A DNA stretch of 64,000 bases from DATKFM01 sp963810485 (GCA_963810485.1 CAWENQ010000005.1:186001-250000), one strand, 5' to 3'. Shown: positions 36,839-47,354, numbered from the stretch's first letter. The notes: generated by a model not told the origin, from the letters alone. Program-made: numbers and translations.

Positions 36839-37636
36839 ATGAGCGAATCCGTAAAACTGTTGCAGCGCGGCCACATCCTGGAGATCACCCTGGACCGCCC
36901 GAAAGTGAATGCCATCGATATCGTCGCCAGCCGCGAGCTCGGCGCCGCCTTCGTGAGGCTGCGCGACGATCCGGAATTGCGGGTGGGCATCGTGACCGCG
37001 GCCGGGGAGCGGATCTTCTCCGCCGGCTGGGACCTCAAGGCGGCGGCCGGCAATGAAGAGGTCGGCAAGTGGTGGGAGCTGGATTACGGCCCCGGCAAGT
37101 TCGCCGGCCTGACCGAACTCTGGGATCTCAACAAGCCGGTCATCGCCGCGATCAATGGCCACGCTCTGGGCGGCGGGCTGGAGCTGGCGATCGCCTGCGA
37201 CCTGCTGATCGCCGCCGATCATGCGGAATTCGCCATGCCGGAACTGCCGATCGGCATCCTGCCGGATTCCGGCGGCATCCAGCGCATACCCAGGCGCCTG
37301 CCTTATAATGTAGCGGCCGAGATGCTGCTGCTGGGCCGGCGCATGAGCGCCCAGGAGGCAAAGCACTATGGCATGGTGAATGCCGTCGTACCGAAAGACA
37401 AACTGATGGAAACGGCGCGGGACTGGGCCGACAAGATCGCCGCCGGTGCACCGCTGACCATTCAGGCCCTGAAGGAATCCCTGCGGGCGATCGATGGCCG
37501 GAGCATCCGTGAGGGTTTCGACATCATCCGCAGCGGCAAGCTGCCGGCCTATGAACGCGCGTTGCTCTCGGATGACGCCAAGGAGGGCGTCCGCGCTTTT
37601 TCAGAAAGACGTCCGGCGGTGTTCAAGGGCCGTTAG
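36839..37636 (+). CDS. caiD: Enoyl-CoA hydratase family protein, carnitinyl-CoA dehydratase-like
   Basis: 265 residues from the ATG at 36839, preceded by GAGAGGGGCAA. The crotonase fold is clear: oxyanion-hole stretches ERIFSAGWDLKAAA and NGHALGGGLELAIACDLLIA and the catalytic glutamate region MPELPIGILPDSGGIQRIP. The start (ILEITLDRPKVNAID) and the end (AFSERRPAVFKGR) match CaiD, which interconverts crotonobetainyl-CoA and carnitinyl-CoA, better than short-chain enoyl-CoA hydratase. No other cai genes are adjacent, so the name indicates homology only. A hairpin at 37650 separates it from the convergent pstS. Confidence 0.82.
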   Translation: MSESVKLLQRGHILEITLDRPKVNAIDIVASRELGAAFVRLRDDPELRVGIVTAAGERIFSAGWDLKAAAGNEEVGKWWELDYGPGKFAGLTELWDLNKPVIAAINGHALGGGLELAIACDLLIAADHAEFAMPELPIGILPDSGGIQRIPRRLPYNVAAEMLLLGRRMSAQEAKHYGMVNAVVPKDKLMETARDWADKIAAGAPLTIQALKESLRAIDGRSIREGFDIIRSGKLPAYERALLSDDAKEGVRAFSERRPAVFKGR

Positions 37637-37649
37637 CCGCAAAGAAAAA

Positions 37650-37677
37650 CGGCCGGAAGGGTCTACCCTTCCGGCCG
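37650..37677 (-). terminator. Rho-independent terminator of pstS
   Basis: CGGCCGGAAGGG (37650-37661), loop TCTA, CCCTTCCGGCCG (37666-37677): a perfect 12-pair stem. On the minus strand it is followed by TTTTTCTTT, giving a textbook terminator 37 bases after the pstS stop. It also faces the caiD-like gene ending at 37636. Confidence 0.82.
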
Positions 37678-37714
37678 CCTGATCCGCTCCGGTACCGGGG
37701 CATGATCCTGCCCG

Positions 37715-38744
37715 TTAGTTCACCAGGGTCTTGGTCCGCTCCAGCATCTCCTGCCGCTCCTTGTCGTTCAGCGGCATCCAGCCATCCTTCACCAGGTAGC
37801 CGTCCGCGCTCTGGGCGGCGTCGCTCAGGAACTCGGCGACGAATTCCATCACGCCGGGCACCATGCCGACATGCTGGTTCTTCACATAGAGATAGTGCGA
37901 CCGGGAGGCCTTGTAGGTGCCCGCGGCGATCGTCGTGGCATCGGGCGCGACACCGTCGAGGCTGACCAGCATGGCATCCTTGGCGCCCGGGGTCGAGCTC
38001 ATGAGCTGGATATTCGTCAGCGTCAGCGGCTGATCCGCGCTTTCCACCAGCGAGGTCAGCGCATCGCGGGACACGGCGAAGTCCAGGATTGCGCCGTCTT
38101 CGCGCGGCGCCAGGCAGGCTTCCTCGCGGGCTTCGTCCGCCATGTCCGCCATCAGCGGCTCATCGGCGCAGACGCCCTTGAGGACCAGGTCGCCGAACAC
38201 GTCGCGCATGGCGACGCCTTTTTCCGGCAGGAACAGCATGATCGGCGAAGCCGGCAGCGACGCATCGATGTCGCTCCAGTTCTTGTAGGGGTTCGCCGCC
38301 ATGGCGCCGTTCACAGGAACGTTCTTGGCCATCGCCAGCCAGATCTGCCGGCCGGTCAGCGACAGATTGCCGAAACCGCTGTCGGCGCGGTAGGCGAGCA
38401 GTACGCCGTCATAGCCGATCTTGATCTGGGTATAGGACTCGACGCCGTTCGCCAGGCAATCCTTCGCCTCGGCTTCCTTGATCTGGCGCGAGGCCATGGC
38501 CAGGTCGGGATAGAGATTGCCGACGCCGCGGCAGAAATGCTTGAAGGCCTGCGACGTATTCGAACTCGTTGATTTCCGGCGCGCCGAACCCCTGGTTCTT
38601 CACGAACTCCGCGGCCACGAGCTTCGCATAGGGCGCCACGGTGCGGGAACCGATGATGTTCAGGTCGTCATTGGCCAGGGCCGGCGCTGACAGCGCGGCG
38701 ATGAAGGCCGCGGCGGCGGCCGCCAACGTCAATTTGCGATTCAT
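37715..38744 (-). pseudogene. pstS: Phosphate ABC transporter substrate-binding protein, one +1 frameshift
   Basis: About 343 residues when joined, from the ATG at 38744 (GGGGGACA upstream). A signal peptide (MNRKLTLAAAAAAFIAALSA..., cut after ALA) is followed by DDLNIIGSRTVAPYAKLVAA, the PstS-like phosphate-binding start. Near 38548-38554 an extra base shifts the frame; it resumes as AFKHFCRGVGNLYPDLAMAS and continues through QIKIGYDGVLLAYRADSGFG to LERTKTLVN. The periplasmic protein would bind phosphate or a related anion. No pstCAB genes are in the window. Both halves are well conserved, so an indel error is possible. Confidence 0.8.
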
Positions 38745-39223
38745 GTTGTCCCCCAGGGATCGGTGATTGCACGGATCGACCCGCAAGATGAACGCGAGGT
38801 CTTTGTTCCTGTAGCCTAAGAGAGAAGACCTAAGCGCCGGTTAATAGGAAAATATTGTCCAGGATTTCGCGACGCCGATGCGGCAGATGAGGAGAATGTA
38901 TTCCGCTTTCGTCCAATCATTCAGCCGCGGCCTGGCTTCCATCGCAGCAAAACGTTTTGCTACGCGCGTTTCCCGGAAACACGCGGCCAAGCGTGATGGT
39001 ATACAGTGCTACAATCTCGAGATCGCGGATAACGTCCAGCAGCGGAATCGGCGCATGCGGCCGCCTGTCAATTAACTCCTAGAACATAAATTGCTATGGA
39101 TCGATAAGGGGGTCTTAACCAGTCTCGGTTACTCCTGTAACCCCCGGTTTCCGGTGTCGCCGCCGCTAGCAGACGCCGGTCTCCCCAGACCGCAGATTGC
39201 CGAACGCTGGAAGGAAGACTCAA
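38745..39223. other. Divergent intergenic region between pstS and the chemoreceptor gene
   Basis: About 480 bases that must hold the promoters of both genes. A 65-codon frame at 38878-39075 lacks a convincing ribosome binding site and resembles no family. I could not make out a clear Pho box. Confidence 0.45.
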
Positions 39224-41723
39224 TTGGCCCGCACGCGCAGTTCCTCGCCGTTCAAGTGGATTTCCCGGATCGGCAAGGCGATCACGGTGCGCCAGCGTCT
39301 CTTCCTGCTGAGCGGCCTTGCCGTGACCTTCACGCTGGCCATCGCCACCGTGGGCATCATCGGGCTGAACAATGTCAGCCAGCGGATCAACGATCTGCCG
39401 ATCCTGTCGCGCGTGACGCGGCTGCAGCTTGAAGCCGAGATCGAGCATCGCGAGGTGCGCAGCGGCGTGCTGCGTTCCTACCAGGTCGCATTGCGCGGCA
39501 ATACCACGGGCATCGCCAGCCGCGCGACCTCGCTCAACGCCGTGCTGGGACAGATCCGCGACCACGGCAAGGCGTACCAGGAAGCGATCGCCGAGATCCT
39601 GACCGTCGAGGGCGGCGCCGCGCAGCTCAAGGAGGTCAAGCTTGCCATCTCCGAGCTGGCGCCCCTGGTGGATGAGTATCTGACGAAGGCGGATGCGGCG
39701 GCGCGGGCGATCTCGGAGAATGCCCCGGGCCTGCAGAGCAAGCTCGCCGCCTTCGACGAATCCGCCAGCGATCTCGAGCTCTACTGGGCCGGCATTTCCG
39801 ACGTGGTGCAGGACGCGGAAAACGAGATCCACACCGACAATGCGGTAACCGCCAAGACTCTTCGAGACGTCCTTCATCGTCGTGGCCGCCATCGCTTTCA
39901 TCCTGTTGATCGTGACCGCGGTGTCCTCGGCGCGGGCGATCGTGAAGCCCCTGGGCGCGATCACCGGCGTCATGGCGCGGCTCGCCCGCGGCGATCAGGA
40001 TGCGGAGATCCCCGCCCTGGATCGCGGCGACGAGATCGGCGACATGGCGCGCTCCCTCAGCACCATCCGCGAAACCGGCGTGCGCGCCGCGCGGGTGCAG
40101 ACCGCGCTCGATAACGCCTCCAGCATCATGCTGATGGCCGACACCGCCGGCGAGATCATCTATGTCAACGGCGCCGCCCGGCGCTACTTCTCGGAGATGA
40201 CGCCGTTCCTCGGCGACAGCTTCGCCGCGCTGGCGCAGGGAAACCTGGAAGGCCGGCATGTGTCGGCGATCTACGCCGATGGCGCGGCCGCGGCGCGCCT
40301 CGCCGCCCTCGACGTGACGGCGGTGGAACGCATGCAGATCGGCAGCCGCAAGCTGCAGCTCACAGCCAATCCCGTGGTCAACGAGGACGGCCAGCGCCTC
40401 GGCACGGTCATCGAATGGGCCGACCTCACGGAAATGCTCGCCGTCGAGGCGGAAGTGGCCGGGCTGGTGGACGCGGCCGTGGCCGGCAATTTCTCCCGCC
40501 GCCTGGATCTCACGGGCAAGAAGGATTTCATGCTGCGCCTCGGCGAAGGCATGAACCGCTGGGCGGAGACCATTGCCACCGCGCTCGGCGAAGTCATGGG
40601 CATGATGTCGGCGCTGGCCCAGGGCGACCTCAGCAAGCGCATCGGCGGCCAGTATCAGGGCGACCTGGCGCGGCTCAAGGACGATTGCAACAGCACGGCG
40701 GTGAAGCTGGCGGATACGGTCGGCCAGACCGCGAACGGCGTCGAGGCGATCCGCTCGGCGACGCAGCAGCTCGCCGGCGGCTCCCAGGATTTGTCGTCGC
40801 GCACCGAAGAGCAGGTGGCCAGCCTCGAGGAAATGGCCTCGGCGATCCGCCAGCTCTCCACCACCATCAAGCAGAGCGCGGAGAACGCCCAGCAGGCGAG
40901 CACGCTGGCGCTGGGCGCGCGCAAATCGGCCGAAGGCGGCGGCAGCATCGCCACCGACGCCGTCGCGGCCATGGGCCGCATCGAGGAATCCTCCCAGCGC
41001 ATCGGCGAGATCGTCGGCATGATCGACGAGATCGCTTTCCAGACCAACCTTCTGGCGCTCAATGCCGCGGTCGAAGCGGCGCGCGCCGGCGATGCCGGCC
41101 GCGGCTTTGCCGTCGTGGCCTCGGAAGTGCGCGCCCTGGCGCAGCGCTCCGGCCAGGCCTCCAAGGAGATCAAATCCCTGATCAGCAGCAGCGGCGAGCA
41201 TGTCCGCCGCGGCGTGGAGCTGGTCCATAAGGCCGGCACCTCGCTCTCCGACATCGTCGGCGGCGTCAAGCGCGTGGCCGACATCGTCGCCGAGATCGCC
41301 GCCGCCAACCAGGAGCAGAGCACCGGCGTCGCCGAGGTGGAGAACACCGTCGGCCTGATGGAGCAGGTGACGCAGAAGAACGCCCAGCTCGTGGAAGAAT
41401 CCAGCAACGCGCTGTCGGCCGTCGATCAGCAGACCGAGGAATTGGCCGCTCTCGTGCGGTTCTTCACCGTGACCGGCCAGCGAGATTTGCAGCGCGAGAA
41501 AGCCTACGCCGCGCCGAAGCAGCGCGACTCCCGCCCGCCCGCCACGGCGCGCGGCCTGCAGTCGAAACTCACGCAGGCGCTGGGCGGTGAAGCCGTCACG
41601 GAAACGGCCGATGCCGGCGAAGCGCCTGCGCCGGCCGCCGCCAAGCCACGGGCACCCGGCGGGCCGCTGCGCCGCGCCCAGATGTCGACAGGCACGTCAG
41701 GCGAAAGCTGGGACGAGTTCTAG
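39224..41723 (+). pseudogene. Methyl-accepting chemotaxis protein with PAS domain, one +1 frameshift
   Basis: About 832 residues when joined. The TTG at 39224 is taken as start because AAGGAAG lies upstream. TM1 (LFLLSGLAVTFTLAIATVGI), a periplasmic four-helix-type sensor domain, TM2 (FIVVAAIAFILLIVTAVSSA), a HAMP domain (GAITGVMARLARGDQDAEIP), a PAS domain (ALDNASSIMLMADTAGEIIY), a further HAMP-like linker, then the signalling hairpin with the conserved tip IDEIAFQTNLLALNAAVEAA. One extra base near 39860 breaks the frame just before TM2. The receptor would signal to CheA/CheW, none of which is encoded here. Confidence 0.82.
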
Positions 41724-41727
41724 GCGC

Positions 41728-42381
41728 CTACGCCACCGCCGGCGACGCGCCGGCGGCGCCCGATAGCTGATCGGCGAAGTCGTGATTGACGTCGCGGTGG
41801 CCCGCTTCGTCGGCGCGCACCACAATCACCACCTCCCGCAGCCGCGCGTCCGGCGCCAGGCCCCAATAATCGATGGCGATGCGCGGCGCCGGCAGGTTCT
41901 CATGCCGACCGGCCTCGATCTCCGCGAGATACTGGGTGTAGCTGATGACAGCCTCTTCCTCGAAGTATCCCACGATCCGGTGCGCCGTGCGCGGCGCGAA
42001 TAGATACAGCACGAAGAAGCAGTTGAAGAACACGCCCTGCACGATGAGCACCAGCGCGCGCTCGAGCCAGTTCGGCTTTGCGACGGCGATGAAGGTCATG
42101 AGATGCATGCGCTCGTTCTCGGCTTCGTCCAGCAGCGTCTTGATCCAGCCGCGGTCGTCCTGCATCCGGCGCAGGCTCTTCAGGTGGTTCAGCATGCCGC
42201 CCACCATGCCGGGCACGGCGGCCACCGTCTCCAGCACCACGGCGCGGTGGCCATAGCGCTTGGCGAAAAATGTATCGGCGAAGAAGCGCAGGAACCTGAC
42301 GAAGAGGAAGGCGATGCGGTCGGACAGGCCAACCGGCCGGTGGTGCCGGTTCAGATCGACGGCAGCGTTATGACGCGACAT
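41728..42381 (-). CDS. aox: Alternative oxidase (ubiquinol oxidase, diiron)
   Basis: 217 residues. This is the bacterial form of the mitochondrial/plant alternative oxidase, a membrane-face enzyme that oxidises ubiquinol with oxygen without pumping protons. All diiron ligands are present: E51 in LETVAAVPGMVGGM, E90 and H93 in DEAENERMHLM, E142 in YFEEEAVISYTQYL, and E192 and H195 in RADEAGHRDVNH. Two hydrophobic membrane-binding stretches lie near 55-65 and 108-128. The length is typical of bacterial AOX, which lacks a transit peptide. It stands alone, convergent with the chemoreceptor gene; no regulator is visible. Confidence 0.95.
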   Translation of the reverse strand: MSRHNAAVDLNRHHRPVGLSDRIAFLFVRFLRFFADTFFAKRYGHRAVVLETVAAVPGMVGGMLNHLKSLRRMQDDRGWIKTLLDEAENERMHLMTFIAVAKPNWLERALVLIVQGVFFNCFFVLYLFAPRTAHRIVGYFEEEAVISYTQYLAEIEAGRHENLPAPRIAIDYWGLAPDARLREVVIVVRADEAGHRDVNHDFADQLSGAAGASPAVA

Positions 42382-42475
42382 GAGGACCCTCCCTGGTCGC
42401 TGATGCTATCAAATTTGGGCAGTCGCCGCGGCGCTGCAAGCCCCGATTTTCCGCTACGGGTTGTCGCAGGGCCGC

Positions 42476-43633
42476 CTATTCGTGGGGCCGCAGCAAGGCC
42501 CGCGAGATGATATGCCGCTGGATTTCCGAGGTGCCGTCCCAGATGCGCTCGACCCGGGCATCGCGCCACAGCCGCTCGACGCCCACCTCTTCCATCAGCC
42601 CCATCCCGCCGAAGATCTGCACCGTATGGTCGGTGACCCGCGCCAGCATCTCCGTGGCATAGAGCTTGGCCATGGCATAGTCCTGGTCCTGCACCGTGCC
42701 CTGGTCGCTCTTCCAGGCGGCCTGCAGCACCAGCAGGTCGGCGGCGGCGATCTCCGTCGCCATGTCGGCCAGCTTGAAGCTGGTGCCCTGGAACTTGCCG
42801 ATGGTCTGGCCGAACTGCTTGCGGGTCGCCGCCCATTGCGTCGCCTTGTCCAGCGCCCGCTGCGCCCGGCCGACGCATTGCGCAGCGACGGTCAGGCGCG
42901 TGGCGCCGAGCCAGGTATTGGCCACATCGAATCCCCGGTGCTCCTCGCCCAGGATCTGGCTCACCGGCACCTGGCAATTGGCGAACACCAGCTCGCAATG
43001 ATGGAAGCCGCGGTGGGATACCGAGCGCGGCCCGAGCCGCACGTCGAGGCCCGGCGTTCCCTTGTCCACCAGGAACGAGGTGATGCGCTTCTTGTTGCCC
43101 TTCGCCGTTTCCTCCACGCCGCTGGCGGCGAACAGCACGATGAAATCGGCGACATCGGCGTAGGAGATGAAATGCTTGGTGCCGTTGACGACATAGACGT
43201 CGCCCTGGCGCTCGGCCCGCGTCTGCATGGAGCGCAGGTCGGAGCCGGCGTTGGGCTCCGTCAACGCCAGGCATTCTACCCGCTCGCCGCGGATCGCCGG
43301 CTTGAGATAGCGGTCGATCTGCTCGCTCTTGCAGGCGCGCAGGATATTCGACGGCCGCGCGACGGCGTATTGCAGGGCGAAGCTGGTGCGCCCCAGTTCG
43401 CGCTCCATCAGCGCCAGCGCCACATGATCCAGCCCGCCGCCGCCCAGATCCTCCGGCATGTTCGCCGCATAGAAGCCGGCCTGCAGCGCCTTCTGCTTGA
43501 TCTGCTGGATCAGTTCCGGCCGCACCTTGTCCGTGCGCTCGACTTCGTCCTCATGGGGCGCCAGTTCCGCCTCGACAAACGCGCGCACGCTGTCGACGAG
43601 CATCTGTTGTTCCGAGGTCAGGCCGAATTGCAT
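42476..43633 (-). CDS. Acyl-CoA dehydrogenase family protein
   Basis: 385 residues, full length. Signatures: CLALTEPNAGSDLRSMQTRA, VYVVNGTKHFISYADVADFI and the C-terminal DHTVQIFGGMGLMEEVGVER with the terminal dehydrogenase motif YVERLWRDARVERIWDGTSE-type ending. The catalytic glutamate is likely the one in the conserved C-terminal helix. It belongs to a different subgroup from the enzyme at 13.4 kb and resembles CaiA-type dehydrogenases, but no partner gene is adjacent to confirm a substrate. Confidence 0.9.
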   Translation of the reverse strand: MQFGLTSEQQMLVDSVRAFVEAELAPHEDEVERTDKVRPELIQQIKQKALQAGFYAANMPEDLGGGGLDHVALALMERELGRTSFALQYAVARPSNILRACKSEQIDRYLKPAIRGERVECLALTEPNAGSDLRSMQTRAERQGDVYVVNGTKHFISYADVADFIVLFAASGVEETAKGNKKRITSFLVDKGTPGLDVRLGPRSVSHRGFHHCELVFANCQVPVSQILGEEHRGFDVANTWLGATRLTVAAQCVGRAQRALDKATQWAATRKQFGQTIGKFQGTSFKLADMATEIAAADLLVLQAAWKSDQGTVQDQDYAMAKLYATEMLARVTDHTVQIFGGMGLMEEVGVERLWRDARVERIWDGTSEIQRHIISRALLRPHE

Positions 43634-44013
43634 GGAAGGACTCCGCGGGCGGCAGCAGCCCCGGGAAATCTAGAGATTTGCGCTATCTGACCTTGGCTGG
43701 CAGCGGCATGGACGGGATGAATCCCGACATGTTCGACGCCAGGTTCATAACTGATCGAAGTTCCACAGTCCCCTCGCCCGCGGAGCGGGAGAGGGTGCGC
43801 AATATTCGCGTCCAGCGAATATTGCGCGGGTGAGGGTGTGGGAGCAGGAACATTGAACGCCTCGTATCAGTCGATATCGGCGCCGCCCCTCACCGGTGAC
43901 ATCCGCTGAACGCGGACGTCACCTGCCTCTCCCCACTTCGTGGGGCGAGGCGTCAGGTTATGGCTGACGCGATGAGGGCAATGGTGGCTGCAATGGAGCG
44001 GTGAAGCGCTCCT
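43634..44013. repeat. Palindrome-rich intergenic region, relative of the soxD-soxA repeat
   Basis: GCGCAATATTCGC (43797-43809), loop GTCCA, GCGAATATTGCGC (43815-43827) is a perfect 13-pair hairpin. Before it lies CCCCTCGCCCG..GGGAGAGGG and after it GGGTGAGGGTGTGGG. A second half in opposite orientation begins near 43886 (CCCCTCACC), with its own hairpin GGTGACATCCGC-TGAA-CGCGGACGTCACC and CCTCTCCCCAC-TTC-GTGGGGCGAGG near 43930. The overall plan matches the element at 19373-19570, but more diverged. No gene is seen. Confidence 0.6.
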
Positions 44014-46063
44014 CTACATATGATCCCGCGGAATCTTATGCTGCTTGCAGCGGCTGAAAATCCTCGCGCCGTCCGTATAGGCATCGATATCCGACTGCAC
44101 GTAGAAATTCTCCTTGTCGCAGGTCAGGACGATCTTGGTATCCAGCCGCGCGTTCCAGTCGCCGCGGCGGAAGCTGTGGCTGGTGGTCACCACCTCGCGC
44201 TTCGACAGGGGATCGCCTTCGATGACGCTCTCCTCCTTCGATTTCGCGTAAGCGACTTCCGTGCCGATATCCTCGATCCGGCTCCAGCCGTCATTGCGCG
44301 AAATGCGCATGGTGACTCGGCCGGTGGCGAGATCGTTGTGGATCTCGCGAATGTCATGGCCGGGCGCCAGCACCGTCGACGGACGCGGCCGTCCCTGTTC
44401 CGCCGGCTCGAACGGTTCGACCACCTTCAGCGCCTCCTTGCGCAGGAACGGCAGCTCGATGGAGCTTTCACCCGCCTGCAGCGTCAGCGTCACCGGCTCA
44501 GGCGACGGCCACACCAGCGGGAAATAGCTTGTCGATACCGAAATGCGGATGCGGTGCCCGGGCTCGAATTGATGGGCGATCTCGTTCAGCCGCACGCGGA
44601 TCTGATAGCGCTGGCCGGGCACCAGCTTCGATGGTTCGGCCTGGCTCGCCCGCTGCGCCAGGTTCTGCAGCCCATAGGTCACCTTGGTGACCTGGCCGTC
44701 GGGCGCGACATCGCTCAGCCGCACCGCCACGAAGGCCAGCGGCCTGTCGACCGAAAGCTCCAGCCGCGCCACGGGATCGCCCACCAGCAGGGCATGCTTC
44801 TCCAGCGGCGCGGAGTCGAACACCAGGGACCCGGCATCGTCGACGCGCTGATCCAGCGGCATCTCCGGCGCCACCTTGCCTAGGCCATAGGGACACCATT
44901 CGCCGCCGGCCAGACCGGTGGTCTGCGGCGAACTGATCTTGAGCGCCGCGGGCGCGCCGGCCTTCGCCGACAGCCCGTCCGCATTGAGCGCCCAGGTCTG
45001 CCGCTCGACGCCTGCCGACGGCCATTTCTCCAAGCGCGATCCAGCGCCCCGGCCGCACGTCATAATGCGACTTCGGCGGCACGTAATCCTGCAGCCAGAG
45101 GCGCAGCGCCGGGTCCTTCTCCACGCCGGTATCGATGCCCTTCAGCCAGCGGTCCCACCAGCGCTTGCATTCCTGCAGGAAGCCGATGGGCGGGCCGGGA
45201 ATGCCGCGATAGGGATCCAGATGGCCCCAGGGCCCGGCGATGCCCTTGCAATCCGGCCGGTTGAGGTTCTCCACCAGCCGGAACACCGCCGCCGTATAGC
45301 CGTCGGCCCAGCCGCCGACCGCGAGGATGGCGGCCTTCAGCTTGCCGTAATCCTCGCAGACCGAGCCATGCCGCCAGAAGGCGTCGCGGCGCTGATGCTG
45401 CAGCCACTTCGCCGGAAACGCCTCGGCGATTTCCAGCCGCTTGAGCCACTGCTCCTTCCAGCCCGGCCCGACCATCTGCGGATCCGGCGGCACGTTGGCG
45501 ACGGAGAAGAACGCGCCGCCCCAATCCATGTTGTCGCTCAAGAGGCAGCCGCCCATGTAATGCACATCGTCGTTATAGCGGTCGACGGTGGAGCACATGG
45601 TGACCACGGCCTTCAGCGCCGGCGGCTGACGATAGGCGGCCTGCAATCCGTTGAAGCCGCCCCAGGAGATGCCGATCATCCCCACATTGCCGCTGCACCA
45701 GGGCTGCTTCGCCAGCCAGGCGATGATGTCGCAGGCGTCGTCCTGTTCTTGCTTCAAATATTCGTCATGGAGGAGGCCGTCGGAATCGCCGCTGCCGCAG
45801 ATATCCACGCGGGCGCAGGCATAGCCGTTCGCGGCGAACCAGCCATGCATGGGGTCGTCGCCCAGGCGCGTGCCGTCGCGGCGCCGGTAGGGAATATATT
45901 CAAGGATCGCCGGCACCGGCGTTGCGTCGGCCCCGTTGGGAATCCACAGCCGCGCCGCCAGCCGCCGCCCGTCGGACATCGGAATCCATTGCAACTCGAT
46001 TTCGCGGAACTTGCCGTCGACGTCGCGCAGAATGGTGGTGACAGCGGTGGGCGCTTCAGGCAT
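44014..46063 (-). pseudogene. CocE/NonD family hydrolase, one +1 frameshift
   Basis: About 682 residues when joined, from the ATG at 46063 (GGGGAA upstream). An alpha/beta-hydrolase of the X-Pro dipeptidyl-peptidase S15 / cocaine-esterase superfamily: YACARVDICGSGDSDG, the nucleophile serine S133 in GMIGISWGGFNGLQA, the catalytic histidine region GIAGPWGHLDPY, and the C-terminal jelly-roll domain (HQFEPGHRIRISVSTSYFPL). An extra base at about 45031 shifts the frame between RPGRWIAL and EKWPSAGVERQTWAL. Likely cleaves an ester or amide. A similar hydrolase lies at 47.5-49.5 kb, so the two probably come from a duplication. Confidence 0.82.
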
Positions 46064-46200
46064 TGGCGATTCCCCTTTGTCCGCACCGGCTTCTTCTGTC
46101 CGGCACGGGTTTCTCGCGTTCTTGTTCAAGCCATGGAACCGGTCGCGGCGCCGTCTGTCAAATGGCGCACGGCGGTACACGAGAATGTGTAGGGGCGACG

Positions 46201-46584
46201 TTACCTGCCGATAAGATGCGGCGCGACCGAAACGACCTTGAATGGCCGCGTCACGCCGTCATGCTCGGTGATCGAGACATATTCGCCGACGGCGAAGCGG
46301 TGGTCGGCGAGGCGGTAGATCGGCTCATCGTCCTCTTCGCCGATCTCGTAGGAGAAGGCCCATTGCTTGCCGCGGCTGTGGATCAGCAGCCCATGCTCGT
46401 CGATATCGTCGGGTACGAAGCGCCGCACGCGGCAGAACAGGCGCAGCGAGGGCCAAGCCTTGCCGTCCAAATGGCCGTCCTTGTCCAGCGGCGCCACCAG
46501 CTCATAGCCGTGGCGTCGATTGCCGTCGGGCGAATCCTTTGTTCGCGCCAGTTCAAGGCGGATCTTCTGGAGATGCACCTGCAC
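46201..46584 (-). CDS. Conserved hypothetical protein
   Basis: 127 residues from the GTG at 46584, with AAGGAA upstream. No signal peptide or membrane helix. Features: VQVHLQKIRLELARTKDSPD, RLFCRVRRFVPDDIDEHGLL, WAFSYEIGEEDDEPIYRLAD and HRFAVGEYVSITEHDGVTRP. I know similar short proteins as conserved hypotheticals in alphaproteobacteria; no function is assigned. It sits 137 bases downstream of the first NonD hydrolase gene start, on the same strand, so it precedes that gene in one possible transcript. Confidence 0.62.
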   Translation of the reverse strand: MQVHLQKIRLELARTKDSPDGNRRHGYELVAPLDKDGHLDGKAWPSLRLFCRVRRFVPDDIDEHGLLIHSRGKQWAFSYEIGEEDDEPIYRLADHRFAVGEYVSITEHDGVTRPFKVVSVAPHLIGR

Positions 46585-47354
46585 AATTGGTTCCTTCGTG
46601 TTTTCCGTGGCAGAGTCCGACAACAGGCGGGGGCGCGCCTTGACCCATATCAAGCAGCGGCACGGACGACCGTGAAATGAACGTAAAAAGACGATGCGAA
46701 ATCTCGCCTAGTCTTCCGTCCGCGTTCCGTGGCGCTGATCGGCGCCAGCGATCGCGCCGGTGCAGTTGGATAACGATTTGCGGATTACGCTGATAGTGCG
46801 CGGCGGTACCAGCCATTGACCCACACATCACGTTGTCTTCCCGGAAACCGAACTTCCCGCGCAAACGCGCAGCGTTTGTCGCGAGCGCGGTTGTCCGGGA
46901 CCCAAGAACACGGACCCATCCAGCCTACCCAACCGCCGCTAGGTGTTCATGGGTCACGCACAATCTCGCTGCGCGAGATTTGCGGGATGACAAATATTGG
47001 GTTTGCTCGAAACCTTGAATGTTGGGAACACACTCCCATATCCGCTCGATCAAACTCTTGCTGTTGGACATTGTGTATCGGAATACGGCATACGCCCGCG
47101 CTTGACGGCGCCTGTCCGCGCGAGAATTTTTCCGCCAACAATCGATTCCCGCGAGGACGTGGTTCCCTTGCATGGGATCGTTCCGCAAAATCAGGGTCCC
47201 CATATCCGGATTTGCGGATTTCCGGGAATTGCGCGCTGAATCAATTACTTGACGGCGGAATCGAGCATCCGATCCGTCTCGCAACCCCTTGCGATGATTG
47301 AGGAATTTCGGCGGGAAATAGCGAAAAATGCGCGGCCGACTTGACTAACCCAGC
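46585..47354. other. Long intergenic region with a palindromic repeat
   Basis: About 770 bases without a supported gene; the + frame at 46816-47301 shows no family features. TCCCGGAAACCG (46839-46850) faces CGGTTGTCCGGGA (46888-46900), with GCAACGC-type inner arms (GCAAACGC at 46861, GCGTTTGT at 46872), forming a nested imperfect palindrome. A partial copy of its edge (TCATCCCGGAAACCGCGAGG) is seen at 23235-23256, so it is a dispersed repeat. Confidence 0.5.

Noticed and set aside
38878..39075. 65-codon plus-strand frame between pstS and the chemoreceptor
   Set aside because: No ribosome binding site, no family features and basic low-complexity composition.
46816..47301. 161-codon plus-strand frame in the long intergenic region
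   Set aside because: It runs over the palindromic repeat and shows no recognisable protein pattern.
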